A DNA stretch of 64,000 bases from Lithobates sylvaticus (GCA_028564925.1 CM053033.1:82311968-82375967), one strand, 5' to 3'. Shown: positions 1 to 11,352, counted from the first letter of the stretch. Numbers and translations are program-made. The notes: a model not told the origin generated them from the letters alone.

Positions 1-419
1 TAAGGGCACGTTTACACCTGCAGCCATCTTTAAAAGCATTCCATGGTGGATCGTTGATAGGCATGCAGGAGGCGATAATCCTGCCTCCTGAATGTCTGTG
101 CATTTCTTTTTTTTTTTGTGAAAGACGAATTGAGTTTTTGAAAGGGAATGCTGCATAGCAACCTCAAGCCTAGTATTTGGCTTGTGTTTGCAGTGTGGCC
201 ATGGGCACATTAGCATAAAGATGATAAAAGAGGAATGCATCTCCAATGGTTGAGACGCAGGATCTTTCATTCTTTTACCAGTGTAGGACCCACTAATTAA
301 GGGGTACTTTGACGCAGTAAGTGGGCTGCCATATAGTGTGACCAAATCCCCATATTTTTTGAATATATTCAGGTGTTTTTAAATAGCCTTGCAGGATTTA
401 AATGTAATTTTTGTATATG
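1..419. other. Unassigned sequence left of the minisatellite
   Basis: No gene, RNA or clear mobile element is visible. The stretch holds an A/T-rich tract near 110 and ordinary mixed sequence running up to the tandem array. Confidence 0.5.
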
Positions 420-429
420 TGCAAGACAC

Positions 430-2540
430 ATTACAAGAGACGGTCAGAGACTGCAGACATGCTACAGGAGAGGGTCAGAGACTGCAGACATACTACAGGA
501 GAGGGTCAGAGACTGCAGACATACTACAGGAGAGGGTCAGAGACTGCAGACATACTACAGGAGAGGGTCAGAGACTGCAGACATACTACAGGAGAGGGTC
601 AGAGACTGCAGACATACTACAGGAGAGGGTCAGAGACTGCAGACATACTACAGGAGAGGGTCAGAGACTGCAGACATACTACAGGAGAGGGTCAGAGACT
701 GCAGACATACTACAGGAGAGGGTCAGAGAGTGCAGACATAATACAGGAGAGGGTCAGAGAGTGCAGACATAATACAGGAGAGGGTCAGAGAGTGCAGACA
801 TAATACAGGGGAGGGTCAGAGAGTGCAGACATAATACAGGGGAGGGTCAGAGAGTGCAGACATAATACAGGAGAGGGTCAGAGAGTGCAGACATAATACA
901 GGAGAGGGTCAAAGAGTGCAGACATAATACAGGAGAGGGTCAGAGAGTGCAGACATAATACAGGAGAGGGTCAGAGAGTGCAGACATAATACAGGAGAGG
1001 GTCAGAGAGTGCAGACATAATACAGGAGAGGGTCAGAGACTGCAGACATGATACAGGAGAGAGTCAGAGACTGCAGACATGATACAGGAGAGGGTCAGAG
1101 ACTGCAGACATGATACAGGAGAGGGTCAGAGACTGCAGACATGATACAGGAGAGGGTCAGAGACTGCAGACATGATACAGGAGAGGGTCAGAGACTGCAG
1201 ACATGATACAGGAGAGGGTCAGAGACTGCAGACATGATACAGGAGAGGGTCAGAGACTGCAGACATGATACAGGAGAGGGTCAGAGACTGCAGACATGAT
1301 ACAGGAGAGGGTCAGAGACTGCAGACATGATACAGGAGAGGGTCAGAGACTGCAGACATGATACAGGAGAGGGTCAGAGACTGCAGACATGATACAGAGA
1401 GGGTCAGAGACTGCAGACATGATACAGGAGAGGGTCAGAGACTGCAGACATACTACAGGAGAGGGTCAGAGAGTGAGAGAGAGGGTCAGAGAGTGCAGAC
1501 ATACTACAGGAGAGGGTCAGAGAGTGCAGACATACTACAGGAGAGGGTCAGAGAGTGCAGACATAATACAGGAGAGGGTCAGAGAGTGCAGACATAATAC
1601 AGGAGAGGGTCAGAGAGTGCAGACATAATACAGGAGAGGGTCAGAGAGTGCAGACATAATACAGGAGAGGGTCAGAGAGTGCAGACATAATACAGGAGAG
1701 GGTCAGAGAGTGCAGACATAATACAGGAGAGGGTCAGAGAGTGCAGGAGGAGAGGGTCAGAGACTGCAGACATGATACAGGAGAGGGTCAGAGACTGCAG
1801 ACATAATACAGGAGAGGGTCAGAGACTGCAGACATGATACAGGAGAGGGTCAGAGACTGCAGACATGATACAGGAGAGGGTCAGAGACTGCAGACATGAT
1901 ACAGGAGAGGGTCAGAGACTGCAGACATAATACAGGAGAGGGTCAGAGACTGCAGACATGATACAGGAGAGGGTCAGAGACTGCAGACATGATACAGGAG
2001 AGGGTCAGAGACTGCAGACATGATACAGGAGAGGGTCAGAGACTGCAGACATGATACAGGAGAGGGTCAGAGACTGCAGACATGATACAGGAGAGGGTCA
2101 GAGACTGCAGACATGATACAGGAGAGGGTCAGAGACTGCAGACATGATACAGGAGAGGGTCAGAGACTGCAGACATGATACAGGAGAGGGTCAGAGAGTG
2201 CAGACATACTACAGGAGAGGGTCAGAGAGTGCAGACATACTACAGGAGAGGGTCAGAGAGTGCAGACATAATACAGGAGAGGGTCAGAGAGTGCAGACAT
2301 AATACAGGAGAGGGTCAGAGAGTGCAGACATAATACAGGAGAGGGTCAGAGAGTGCAGACATAATACAGGAGAGGGTCAGAGACTGCAGACATGATACAG
2401 GAGAGGGTCAGAGACTGCAGACATGATACAGGAGAGGGTCAGAGACTGCAGACATAATACAGGAGAGGGTCAGAGACTGCAGACATACTACAGGAGATGG
2501 GCAGAGACTGCAGACATGATACAGGAGAGGGTCAGAGAAT
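430..2540. repeat. 31-bp minisatellite, about 68 units
   Basis: The unit contains GAGGGTCAGAGACTGCAGAC followed by ATACTACAGGA and repeats at 31 bp. Three unit types form blocks: ACTGCAGACATACTAC (about 470-720), GTGCAGACATAATAC (about 725-1030) and ACTGCAGACATGATAC (about 1035-1420), after which the types recur in a mosaic order to 2540. Two irregular junctions, near 1470 and 1745, interrupt the register with short units. Because 31 is not divisible by three, every forward frame is open for long stretches; these frames are not genes. Short homogeneous blocks of one variant indicate local amplification by slippage or unequal exchange. Confidence 0.97.
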
Positions 2541-3447
2541 GGATGTATGGCTGAACTCAGTGTAAAAGTGTATAGTAGGGCTGCGCTACTCTACTTAAAG
2601 CAGCTCTTCAAGATTAAGTTAGTAATCCTCCTTTTAAAGTACAACCAAGTGCCAGAAGACAGCAACACATCCACTTTCCAAAATTCAAATGGTCTTACAG
2701 TGACCTGGTCAGGATTAGTGGAGAAAAGTAAACAGTTAATGAGTCTGTGAAGCTTCTAGCCTGAATCAGCAATAAATCATCCAAAAAACATCAAACTGCA
2801 GCACACAGAGCTCTGGCTTAATAGCTGAGCTGAAATGGTTAACAGCCAAACTTGTGACCCCTCACTGGACACAGAATGCCAGCCAGCTGCAGCGTCTCCC
2901 AGAGATCTTATCAGCAGGTTAGGAAGCTAAAAAAAGAGAGTACAGAGCCAGACAAGAGGGAGGGGAGGCTGATCAGTAACCTGCACACTGACAAGGCAAA
3001 GATTTCTGGATGACAGCGGCCTGCCAGCATTACATATGACATTACTCTGTGTGCTGCAGGATTAGTTTTGCTGTGGTCATACCATCCTCTATCTCCTCGG
3101 CTTCAGGTACTGTGTATCTCCCTCCCGACGCCCCCATTCATCCCCGATCCAGCACCTCTGTACATTTAAATGTGGCGGGCTGCAGGGGGGGGGTTACACT
3201 GTCTGCTGCATGATGGTTATTTGCTCCTCCGACCCTCCCATTCACTTGAATGGGTAACGTTTGACTGCCAAATTCAACTGGCTGCCAAATTTGACTGGGA
3301 TATAAATTTTGCAACTCTGTAAAGCAAAGCATCACAGCTAAAAATGGGTGTATTTATGGGCTATGTTGTGCTATTGAGTGCTATAAGACTACAAAACATG
3401 CTAAGCAGTTCGCTCACACCTATACACACTCTCTAAACGTGTATCAA
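2541..3447. other. Unassigned sequence, no gene recognised
   Basis: Low-repeat sequence. It contains a poly-G run at about 3186 and a CAG/GTACTG splice-donor-like string near 3105, but nothing else supports an exon. Several short open frames are present on both strands and none resembles a known protein. Confidence 0.4.
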
Positions 3448-3602
3448 TTTGTAAAATTACAAAACAAGGTGGTGCTGTGCTCCCAAATGCTAATGTACTA
3501 GTGTCCCTTTAAATTTTGAAAATTGCTATGCAAAAAGGGGCACTAGCACATTAGCATTTGGGAGCCCGGCACCACTTTTTATCATTTCTCTAATTTTACA
3601 AA
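3448..3602. mobile_element. Fold-back MITE-like palindrome
   Basis: The left arm (3469-3510, GTGGTGCTGTGCTCCCAAAT onward) is complementary to the right arm (about 3533-3575, ending GGCACCAC) with few mismatches. The outer TTTGTAAAATTA (3448-3459) pairs with TAATTTTACAAA (3591-3602). The whole segment can fold into one hairpin with a short loop near 3520. No target duplication was identified, so the superfamily is open. Confidence 0.75.
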
Positions 3603-3748
3603 GCATCACATCTGTGGCATGTGTACAACCCTATCTAGCCACCTTTGCAACTTAATGCATGGTTAATATTCCTCCTCAGGGATGGATCTCTCAAAACATG
3701 GACTGTCCCTGGGAAACAGGGACAACTGTAACCTTATATTACCTTTAA

Positions 3749-4124
3749 AGAGGAGCAAGAAATTAGAAAATACTGTAACTGCTAACTTTTAATATTGGGA
3801 CACTTGCCTGTCCAGGAATCCTGCAATGTCGGCACCCCAGCCGATTTTTCAATTGGCTCTCGGGTGCTGCCATTGCCGTTTCTTCTAAGGGAAACCAGCA
3901 GTGAGGCCTTGCGGTTTCACAGCCGGCTCCCTATTGCACATGTGCGAAGCGCGCTGCGCTTTGTGACTGACCCGAGGGGAGGGCCAAACTTCCGGGGGTC
4001 CTTGCCATGGCGAGGTCTCTCTGAAGTGGGGACGGGCTTCTGTCAAAAATGGGTACCTGTTCCCCCCTGAAAGGTGCCAAATGTGGCAGCGGAGGGGGGG
4101 AAGCAAACTGGGTGGAGCTCCGCT
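3749..4124. mobile_element. T2/Kolobok-like MITE with TTAA flanks
   Basis: TTAA at 3745-3748 and at 4125-4128 brackets ends that read AGAGGAGCAAG on the left and, reversed, AGCGGAGCTCCACC on the right. TTAA duplications with TTAAAG-type ends are typical of the frog T2 MITE group. The inside closely matches 54,190-54,553, including GTGCGAAGC and CCCCCCTGAAAGGTGCCAAA. The open frames over it are chance. Confidence 0.7.
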
Positions 4125-4128
4125 TTAA

Positions 4129-4440
4129 ACGAGCATCCCCGGATTAGTCCCTGGGAGCCAGGCACCTTATGGTAAATATTGCAGTGCTTATGCACAAATT
4201 GAATGAACATACTGCTAAACATCAATCCAAAATGGCGCCACTAGAGCAGCCTGAGCATGCACGGTAATTCATGATTCCACACATTTGCAAGCCGCTCCAG
4301 CTGTTCCAGCCACCTTACTGTGTGCAGTGTAACTTGGGTTGGAGCATGCATACTGCAATATTTAATGGACAGCGCCCTTCTCCCAGGGATGATGCTGGGA
4401 ACCCAGCACCTGGGGATAACCGTAAGTTGAATGTCAGGAG
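4129..4440. other. Unassigned sequence
   Basis: Mixed sequence between the T2-like MITE and the degenerate 31-bp repeat. No gene or element ends were recognised. Confidence 0.4.
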
Positions 4441-4444
4441 GATA

Positions 4445-4587
4445 CTAGGTCGAGTCTTTGAGTTACTTAATCCTAACCCCTGAGCTTTGTGTTACTAAAT
4501 GCTAACTCCTGAACTCTGTGCTATTTGATACTGACCCCTAAACTCTCAGCATTACTGAATTCTGACCCCTAAACTTTGTAAGTTTCT
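4445..4587. repeat. Degenerate ~31-bp repeat, TGACCCCTGAACTCTG family, left part
   Basis: Imperfect units built on CTGACCCCTAAACTCT plus GCATTACTGAAT recur about every 28-34 bp. The same motif resumes at 5380-5450, so the 4588-5379 block looks inserted into one array. Reverse-oriented relatives lie at 13,700-13,825 and a short one at 60,645-60,710. Confidence 0.7.
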
Positions 4588-5379
4588 CAGTGGCAGCTGG
4601 TGCTCAAAACTTTTGGGGCGGTGCAAACAAACTGAAAAATACTGAACCCCCCCCCCCATCAATTGCAGCCTCACTGTGCCCATCGATTGCAGCCATTGTG
4701 CCCATCGATTACAGCCACGTGTGCCCATCGATTGCAGCCACGTGTGCCCACCATATGCAGCCACGTGTGCCCACCATATGCAGCCACTTGTGCCCATCAT
4801 ATGCAGCCACTTGTGCCCATCATATGCAACCACTTGTGCCCGTCAAATGCAGCCACTGTGCCCATCATATGCAGCCAATTGTGCCCATCAAATGCAGCCA
4901 CTTGTGCCCGTCAAATGCAGCCACTTGTGCCCAGTATATGCATCCACTTGTGCCCATCATATGCAGCCACTGTGCCCACTGACCCCCCTTCCCCCCCCCC
5001 CCCCACTCACGGGGCTTGCAGATCTGGCAGCCCCCCCTGTGCTCGGCTCTGACAGAGGGGACTTACCGCAGCAGCTCCTCTCCAATGCACCAGAGCGGCA
5101 GCAACCTCCGCTCCAGCGCGTCTCCTCCGCTCCTCTCTCTAAGTGCCAGGCATCCAATAGGGTGCTTTGGTCTGACGCCCTGCCTCCTGATTGGCAGGGA
5201 GGAAGGTTAGTGTGAAAATAGTGAGAATAAATTCCCTATCGTCACACAATTGGGTGGGATCAGTGCGCACTCTCTGCACCCTGAGCCCACCCTATTTTGA
5301 AGCCTATTAGACCCTCTGGCTCTAATCAGATGCTTCAAAAAGTACCACCCGCCATGCCCTCGTCCTGAAAGGGGCCGGG
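4588..5379. mobile_element. hAT-like nonautonomous repeat with internal 23-bp array
   Basis: It begins CAGTGGCAGCTGGTGCTC, a hAT-style terminus. It contains a 23-bp array, a poly-C run, a GC-rich body, and an end segment with CTCTAATCAGATGCTTCAAA that recurs at about 53,360-53,380. The flanks belong to one degenerate minisatellite, which supports insertion. I could not find the matching terminal inverted repeat or an 8-bp duplication, so the right boundary and the superfamily are tentative. Confidence 0.5.
4664..4980. repeat. 23-bp minisatellite, ATGCAGCCACTTGTGCCCAT
   Basis: About 14 units of ATGCAGCCACTTGTGCCCAT plus three bases (CAT/CAA). Single-base and length variants occur, and early units carry CGATTGCAGCC. 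It is followed by a C-rich run (about 4984-5005). The 130-179 aa forward frames here are translations of the repeat. Confidence 0.93.
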
Positions 5380-5450
5380 CGCATGACCTCTGAACTCTGT
5401 GCATTACTTACTCCTGCACTCTGTTACTTGATTGTGAACCCTGGACTCAA
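5380..5450. repeat. Degenerate ~31-bp repeat, right part
   Basis: CCTCTGAACTCTGTGCATTACTTACTCCTG and the following CACTCTGTTACTTGATTGTG continue the family seen at 4445-4587 on the other side of the inserted repeat. Confidence 0.6.
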
Positions 5451-6798
5451 TGCTTTACACTCTTCGCAGGATAAGCTCAGGTTTTATTTTACCATTCCCC
5501 CATTAAGCCCCACCTATTGCATAGCGCTCTACATCATTCCCTTCATTATGGTGCTCAAAGTATTTTGTCTTTATACTTTCACTATCCACCTCTTGTCCCA
5601 AAAGATTGTGGGAAACTGTTTCAGGACTTGTTAATACTAGGGGTATGACTTTGTGGATGTTGCTACAAATAAGGTTGTGGTCTTGTGGACAAGTTCAGTA
5701 GGGTGTGCCGGGATTTTTTTTTTAAATCTGGTAATCTGGTAATCTTAGGGGGTTGAGGGGCAGTAAAACGGAGGCTGTACTGCCTTTTTTCCACCCCCAA
5801 ACGCAATTATTGGTTTGGTATTACTAGCTGACTTTCAGTGCAAGCAAAGTAGGTAAACGCAACAAGCCGTCTCCTGGTTTTTAGTTTAAGAGTGAGGATT
5901 TTCTGTTGACATTTCACTATTCGCTCTCTGAAAAATCCAGAGACAAAATGGCACTTATTTGCAGCAATCTGTTTCCGATATCCTGAGCGCTGTGTTTGAG
6001 GTTCCTGTTTTTAGGAAGTCATGCGTCTTGTGCTGTAACAGGCAAATAGAGCTGTAGATGCGATTTTCATTCACCGCAAAACCTCAGGCTCAGAAGAGGC
6101 CAGAAAATAGTTAAGACCCTGCAGAATGACCCAAAAATATATGAAAATAAACTGGCAGGTTTTAAACGTAAAAAAGAGTGATTGATTATCCTATCAGGAC
6201 TTGGCATTTACATCCCCCAAAAGCGTTTTTCATGCGGGATCTTCCAAGCACTGCACACAGACCCTGTCTGAGCTAATCCAGGCTGATATAAAACACACCC
6301 TGGGTGTCTTTCAGACACTAATTGGATTTGGATATGTATAGAGCCAAGCTCGGGTCTGTTCTGTCTCGGAATGAGAGCGTGATTGTTAGTGTTTGCCATC
6401 AGGACAATCGCAAACTCAGAATGGGGGGAAGGGGGTCTGGGCGCGCATCTGCAGCATGACTTTTCATATGCTGGCCCCCGATTCACTGAATATAACCACG
6501 GGTAGTGGATGCTAGCTTCTATAGTGAAGAACACTAAATAACATTGCTGCCACAGAATAACACTTGCAGTGGTATGATATGTTCCCTTTGTGAAGGAAGC
6601 TAGATGCCATGACTTACGTTGTATAACAAGTCATCTTGAAAAATTTGGCGCATGATTTTTTTCAAGTAAACAGTTGAGCAAAACCAACCAATTGACCAAA
6701 TCCATTTCCCTCAAAATGAGTTGTCAGTTTTTATTATTTTTAGGACTTAAAATAATATTTAAAAAAATGTCTTTTTGTTATGAAGTAATTTATTAGCC
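5451..6798. other. Unassigned sequence
   Basis: No coding region, element end or tandem array was recognised. The 108-aa reverse frame at 6208-6534 has no familiar motif and is likely chance. Confidence 0.4.
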
Positions 6799-7315
6799 GA
6801 CATATTAATAGCAATGCTCTTTTGAGCCAGTAGGTTGAGCTTTAGATCTATAGTTTAAGGTGCTCAGTAGCAAAAGCTGAAATTTACTCACACAAGTGAA
6901 TGTCACAGCAGTGACTCCTCCCTCTCTCTGTCTCCTTTCTGCAGGACAGCTCCATCTTAATTCCAAAGACAGCATGCCTGAAAGGAGAAATCTGCTGTGC
7001 TTGATTATCTAACTCGTAGTGCTATGAGAATCACTTGCCATATGTCTTGTTTATTTGTAAATCAAAGATTAAAAAAACGGAGATAGAACAAATGTAAACT
7101 GACATATTAATAGCAATGTTCTTTTGAGCCAGTAGGTGGAGCTTTAGGTCTATAGTTTAGGGTGCTCAGTAGCTAAAGCTGAAATTTACTCACATAAGTG
7201 AATGTCACAGCAGTGATTCCTCAGTCTTGCTGTCTCTCCCTTGCAGGACAGCTTCATTTGAATCCCAAAGACAGCATGCCTGAAAGGAGATGTCTGCCGT
7301 GCGTGATTATTTAAC
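6799..7315. repeat. 302-bp direct tandem duplication
   Basis: The segment starting GACATATTAATAGCAATG at 6799 restarts at 7101. About 215 bp align with roughly 90% identity, through GGACAGCT, CAAAGACAGCATGCCTGAAA and ATTATCTAACTC. An 85-bp spacer, found once, separates the copies. The sequence 3' of it (about 7560-7610) has AATAAAG followed by a GGACTCTCCAG string reminiscent of an LTR polyadenylation region, so the duplication could be part of an old LTR; that is only a suspicion. Confidence 0.85.
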
Positions 7316-8450
7316 TCATTCATGTGACTGCTATCCTTTTGGACTGGCTTTTAAAAGTACAGGTTCCAAGGTCGTCTTTCTAATGATGGTTTTATTTTTC
7401 CTTTAGTAAGTATCGACCAGTGAATTAAGAACTCCTGACCACGCTAATTGTTTAGGGTCAGTGACTCACTAAGGAGTGAGATTTCCCCACATTAGTTTGT
7501 GCCTTCGCCCTTCCCACAATCGTGAGATTTCCCTGTAGTAGATTGTGTCTCTGCCCCACCCACAATTCTATAATAAAGGTATTACTGTCTTACAGCTGGA
7601 CTCTCCAGTTATTTGTTTATTTTACATTACAGAGAATGCATTGACACCATCACTTGACTTTGTAATGGCAGTGTTATTTGCGCAGAAATGATTACTCTGG
7701 TGGGGAGATCTCTACAGGAGTGCTCCTGAGAGGTTTAAGAAGCCAGCACCTGATTCTACTTGCCAACAACCACACAAATGTCAGTTTTGGGTGGGGTTGG
7801 CCTTTAATTAAGCCAGCATTCTGTAATGTATGGAATCGGCAGGTTACACAAGACTCAGCATTTTAAACTCGGCTCCTGTTTCTGGATTAATGCATCCTCC
7901 AGTCTTACACACTTCTTCTTTTTTTTTTTTTTGCTGAAGCAATTTCCCGCAGGAGAAAGTGTTAAAGTCATTTGAAGAGGCGGCAAGGAAAAGACGGCCT
8001 GAGGAATGATTCCCTTCGGAGATTTTAAAATGTTTAATAGCACTTCTGCACTTTTATTGTTAACACGTGAATGGCTGTCTGGCAGCCACCCTCCTCCTTC
8101 TCCGCCGCGCGTACCAGGCTGCCACTTGCAGGTGCTACGACACGCGGCGCTCCAACTGGAATAATTACTTTCAAATTAATTGCCTTAACTCTCTCACTGC
8201 CAGACTCCACTCTTGCGTGGAATAACACCAAAGGGGGACCCTGAGCAGTTTATTTTTGTGAGGCAGCACAGTGACAAAGTGGTTTACTCTTTCTTTGCAC
8301 TGCTGGGACCTCCGGTTTAATTGCCACCAAAGACACTAGCTGCATGAAGACTGTTTGTTCTTCCTGTGCTGACGTTCAGTTCCTCCTACATTTCGTATAT
8401 CTTTTAGTACATTTAATGTTATGTGGCTACACCATTTTGTTGCTTGAGAT
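7316..8450. other. Unassigned sequence
   Basis: Contains a poly-T tract at 7920-7932 and otherwise mixed sequence. No gene or mobile-element end was recognised apart from the LTR-like AATAAAG near 7572. Confidence 0.4.
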
Positions 8451-8666
8451 CTACTATGGCTTTTAAGAGCACTAAGTTGATTTTGTAATTATTTTCCCTA
8501 CTTACAAAGAAATGAAGGGTCAATCATTTTCATCATAGGTGTATTTTAAATGATAGAGACAGATTATCAACCAAAAATGCAGAAAAAAACACATGATACA
8601 AATGTTATAAATTGAGTTGCAGTTCATTAAGTAAAATAAGTATTTGACCTCAAAGCAAAACATGAC

Positions 8667-9687
8667 TTAGTACTTGGTGGGGAAACTCTTGTTGGCAAGC
8701 ACAGAGGTACGATGTTTCCTGTAGTTGGTGACCAGGTTTGCGCACATCTCAGGAGGGATTTTGCTTCACTTTTCTTTACAGATAGTCTGTAAATCCTTAA
8801 GGTTTCTTGGCTGTCATTTGGCAACTCGAAGTTCCAGCTCCCTCCATAAATTTTCTATAGGATTAAGGTCTGGAGGCTGACTAGGCCACTCCATGACCAT
8901 AATGTGCTTCTTTTTGAGCCACTCCTTTGTTGCCTGGTGGTATGTTTTGGGTCAATGTCATGCTGGAAGACCAATCCACGACCCATCTTCAGTGTTCTGG
9001 CTGAGGAAAGAAGGTTCTCATCCAAGATTTTACAATACATGGCTCTGTCTATTGGCCCCTTAATGAGGCAAAGTCGGCCTGTACCTTTAGCAGAGAAACC
9101 GCCCCAAAGCATAATGTTTCCACCTCGTGCTTGACTGTAGGGATGGTGTTCTTAGGGTCACAGTCAACATTTTTCTCCCTCTAAATACAGCGAGTCGACT
9201 TAATGCAAAGAGCTCAATTTTGATTTCATCTGACCACAGCACTTTCTCCCAATCCTTCTCTGAATAATTTAGATGTTCACTAGCAAACTTTAGATGGGCC
9301 TGTACATGTGCCTTCTTGAGGAGAGGGACCTTGTTGGTGCTGCAGGATTTCAATTAATGGGGGCGTATTGTTTTACCAATGGTTTGTTTGGTGACTGTGG
9401 TCCCAACTGCATTGAGATCATTCACAAGCTCCTCCTGTGTAGTTCTGGGCTGATCCCTCACGTTTCTCATGATCATCCTTAAGCCATGAGGCAAAATCTT
9501 GCATGGAGCTCCAGACCGAGGGTGATTGATGGTTATTTTGTATATCTTCCATTTGTGAATAATTACTCCAACAGTTGTCTCCCTCTCAACAAGCTTCTTG
9601 CTGATGGTCTTTGTAGCCCATTCCAGCCTCGTGCAGGTCTACAATTTTGTCCCTGACATCCTTTGACATTTCTTTGGTTTTGCCCAT
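8667..9687 (-). pseudogene. Tc1-type transposase, broken
   Basis: A transposase of the Tc1/mariner superfamily, which cuts and pastes DNA at TA sites using a DDE active site. The likely start gives [20 protein letters not shown], the beginning of the helix-turn-helix DNA-binding region. Downstream pieces show EKVLWSDEIK (first catalytic Asp), [10 protein letters not shown] (second Asp) and [15 protein letters not shown] (Glu). The frame ends FPTKY just before a stop at 8667-8669. These pieces lie in different reading frames with internal stops, so several small indels separate them and no full protein can be made. The copy belongs to a different Tc1 family from those at 25.1 and 38.7 kb, since its inverted ends differ. 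Length matches the usual 340 or so residues. Confidence 0.88.
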
Positions 9688-9702
9688 GATAGTGAGGTTT
9701 GA

Positions 9703-11352
9703 GGCTGGGTTCACACTGGTATGAGACGACAGTCTTACCACTTTGGATCCGACTTTGCCATGCGACTTGAAGTCCGACATTCGTCCGACTTCAATGAACA
9801 GGGATCCGACTTTGATCCCCGATAATACCAGGCACTGTGTCTGGTATTAATCTTTAGGGGAAAATCCACGCAAAATGTTTAAAAAAAAAAAAATGGCATG
9901 GGTTCCCCTCAACGAGCATTCCAGGATCTTTGGTCTGGCATGGATTTTAAGGGTAACCCCCACACCGAAAAAACTGTGTGGGGGTCCCCCCAAGATCCAT
10001 ACCAGACCCTTATCCGAGCACACAGCCGGCAGGTCAGGAAAGGAGGTGGGGATGAGCGAGCGGTGCCTGCCCTACTTCCAGTACCGTGCCAGGTCCCATG
10101 CCCTCAAAATGGGGGAAAGGTGTTTGTTGATGCGGACAAGTTCCTCTTCCCGACAACCCTGGCTGTTGGTTTTCGGGATCTGCAGGCGGTGAGCTTATCG
10201 GAATCTGGAAGCACCCTTTAACAAGGGGGTCCCCAGATACCACCCCCCACCCTATGTGAATGAGTATGGGGTACATTGTACCCCTACCCATTCACCTAAA
10301 AAAAAGTGTCAAAAATAAAACACACTGGGTCCTCTCCGATATCTCCTCGCTCTTTTGCTGGGTCTTCTCTGCTGTCTTTTCCCTCTGTTCTTCTTCCGAT
10401 GTTGACTCGATGCTCTCTCCCACTCTAATGCTGGGTGCGCAGTGTGCCACTACTTATATTGGCATGGGGTAGGGTCACCGGGTGATGCCTTCTGGAGGCC
10501 CCACCCCTTATGACGTCACCACATGGAGCATGATGGGGCGGTGATGTCATAAGGGGCATCCACCCCATGCCAATATAAGTAGTGGCACACCACGCACCCA
10601 GCATTAGAGCGGGAGAGAGCTTTGAGTCAACATCAGAAGAAGAACAGAGGGAGAAGACAGTGGAGAAGACCCAGCAAAAGAGCGAGAAGATAGCGGAGAA
10701 GACCCAGCCAAGGCAGAAGACAGCAGACAGAGGAAGAAGAACCGGAGAGGGCTACAAGACTTCAGCGGAGAGCGGAGAAGACCCAGAGAGGGGAGAAGAA
10801 CCGGCAGAGACAGAAGACCTCAGCGGAGGAGGCGGAAGAGCTGAAGAGGGGAGAAGTGGGAAGAGACACCGAAGCTGCCATAATAAATTACTTTAAAAAT
10901 ATGTGTAATGTGTTATATTTTTTACATTTTTTTTAAGTGAATGGGTGGGGGGCCAGGATCTGGGGGGCCCCTTGTTTTCCCCTGAAAATCCATACCAGAC
11001 CGAAGGGCCTGGTATGCTCTTGGAGGGGGAACCCATGCCGTTCTTTTTTTAAATTTGGCGTGGAGTTCCCCTTCAAGATCCTCAGAGCACAAGTCGCATG
11101 CTAAAGTCGGGTCAGTTAAGACAGCGATCTGACTTTGATCCGAATTCAGTGATATTCAATGGGCTGAAGTAGGATCAAAGTCAGACCAAAGTAGTGCAGG
11201 GAACATTTTCAAAGTCGGACAGACTTGTGTCGGACCAGTTAAGACTGCTCCCAAATGGAAATATTGATTTTTTTACATGTCACATGACACATGACACATG
11301 AGACATGAGCTCCCAATGTCGGAGCATTTGTAGTACCAGTATGAACCCGGTC
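9703..11352. mobile_element. Harbinger-like palindromic element nested in Tc1
   Basis: Ends are GGCTGGGTTCACACTGGTA (left) and GACCGGGTTCATACTGGTA (right, reversed). TGA flanks both sides (9700-9702, 11,353-11,355), and removing the insert restores the Tc1 leader GGTTTGA/GTGGAAG. A 3-bp duplication suits PIF/Harbinger, though TWA is the usual target. Subterminal GTCGGAC/CCGACTT repeats flank a long central hairpin. No transposase is present; the 104-aa forward frame at 10,582-10,896 is a translation of purine-rich hairpin arm. Confidence 0.78.
10332..10700. repeat. Long central hairpin, ~160-bp arms
   Basis: The left arm (about 10,332-10,495) includes GCTCTTTTGCTGGGTCTTCT, CCCACTCTAATGCTGGGTGC and CTTATATTGGCATGGGG. 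The right arm (about 10,535-10,700) is its reverse complement with small mismatches. The centre lies near 10,515, around ACGTCACCACATGGAGC. Weaker inverted similarity extends to about 9890 and 11,080 (GGCATGGGTTCCCC against GGGGGAACCCATGCC). Confidence 0.9.

Noticed and set aside
373-1628. Forward frames of 79-130 residues across the first array
   Set aside because: They encode a 31-residue repeat in each frame, as expected from a 31-bp unit.
430-2540. CRISPR-like regular repeat
   Set aside because: There are no unique spacers between units and the genome is clearly vertebrate.
3090-3120. Possible splice donor after CGGCTTCAG
   Set aside because: A lone CAG/GT match without an exon, promoter or conserved reading frame.
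4590-5215. His/Cys-rich frames of 129-179 residues that could be mistaken for zinc-finger arrays
   Set aside because: They follow the 23-bp repeat; the Cys and His spacing does not fit a zinc finger.
10582-10896. 104-residue Glu/Lys-rich frame
   Set aside because: It lies on the purine-rich arm of the long hairpin; its composition follows from the arm, and the opposite arm mirrors it.
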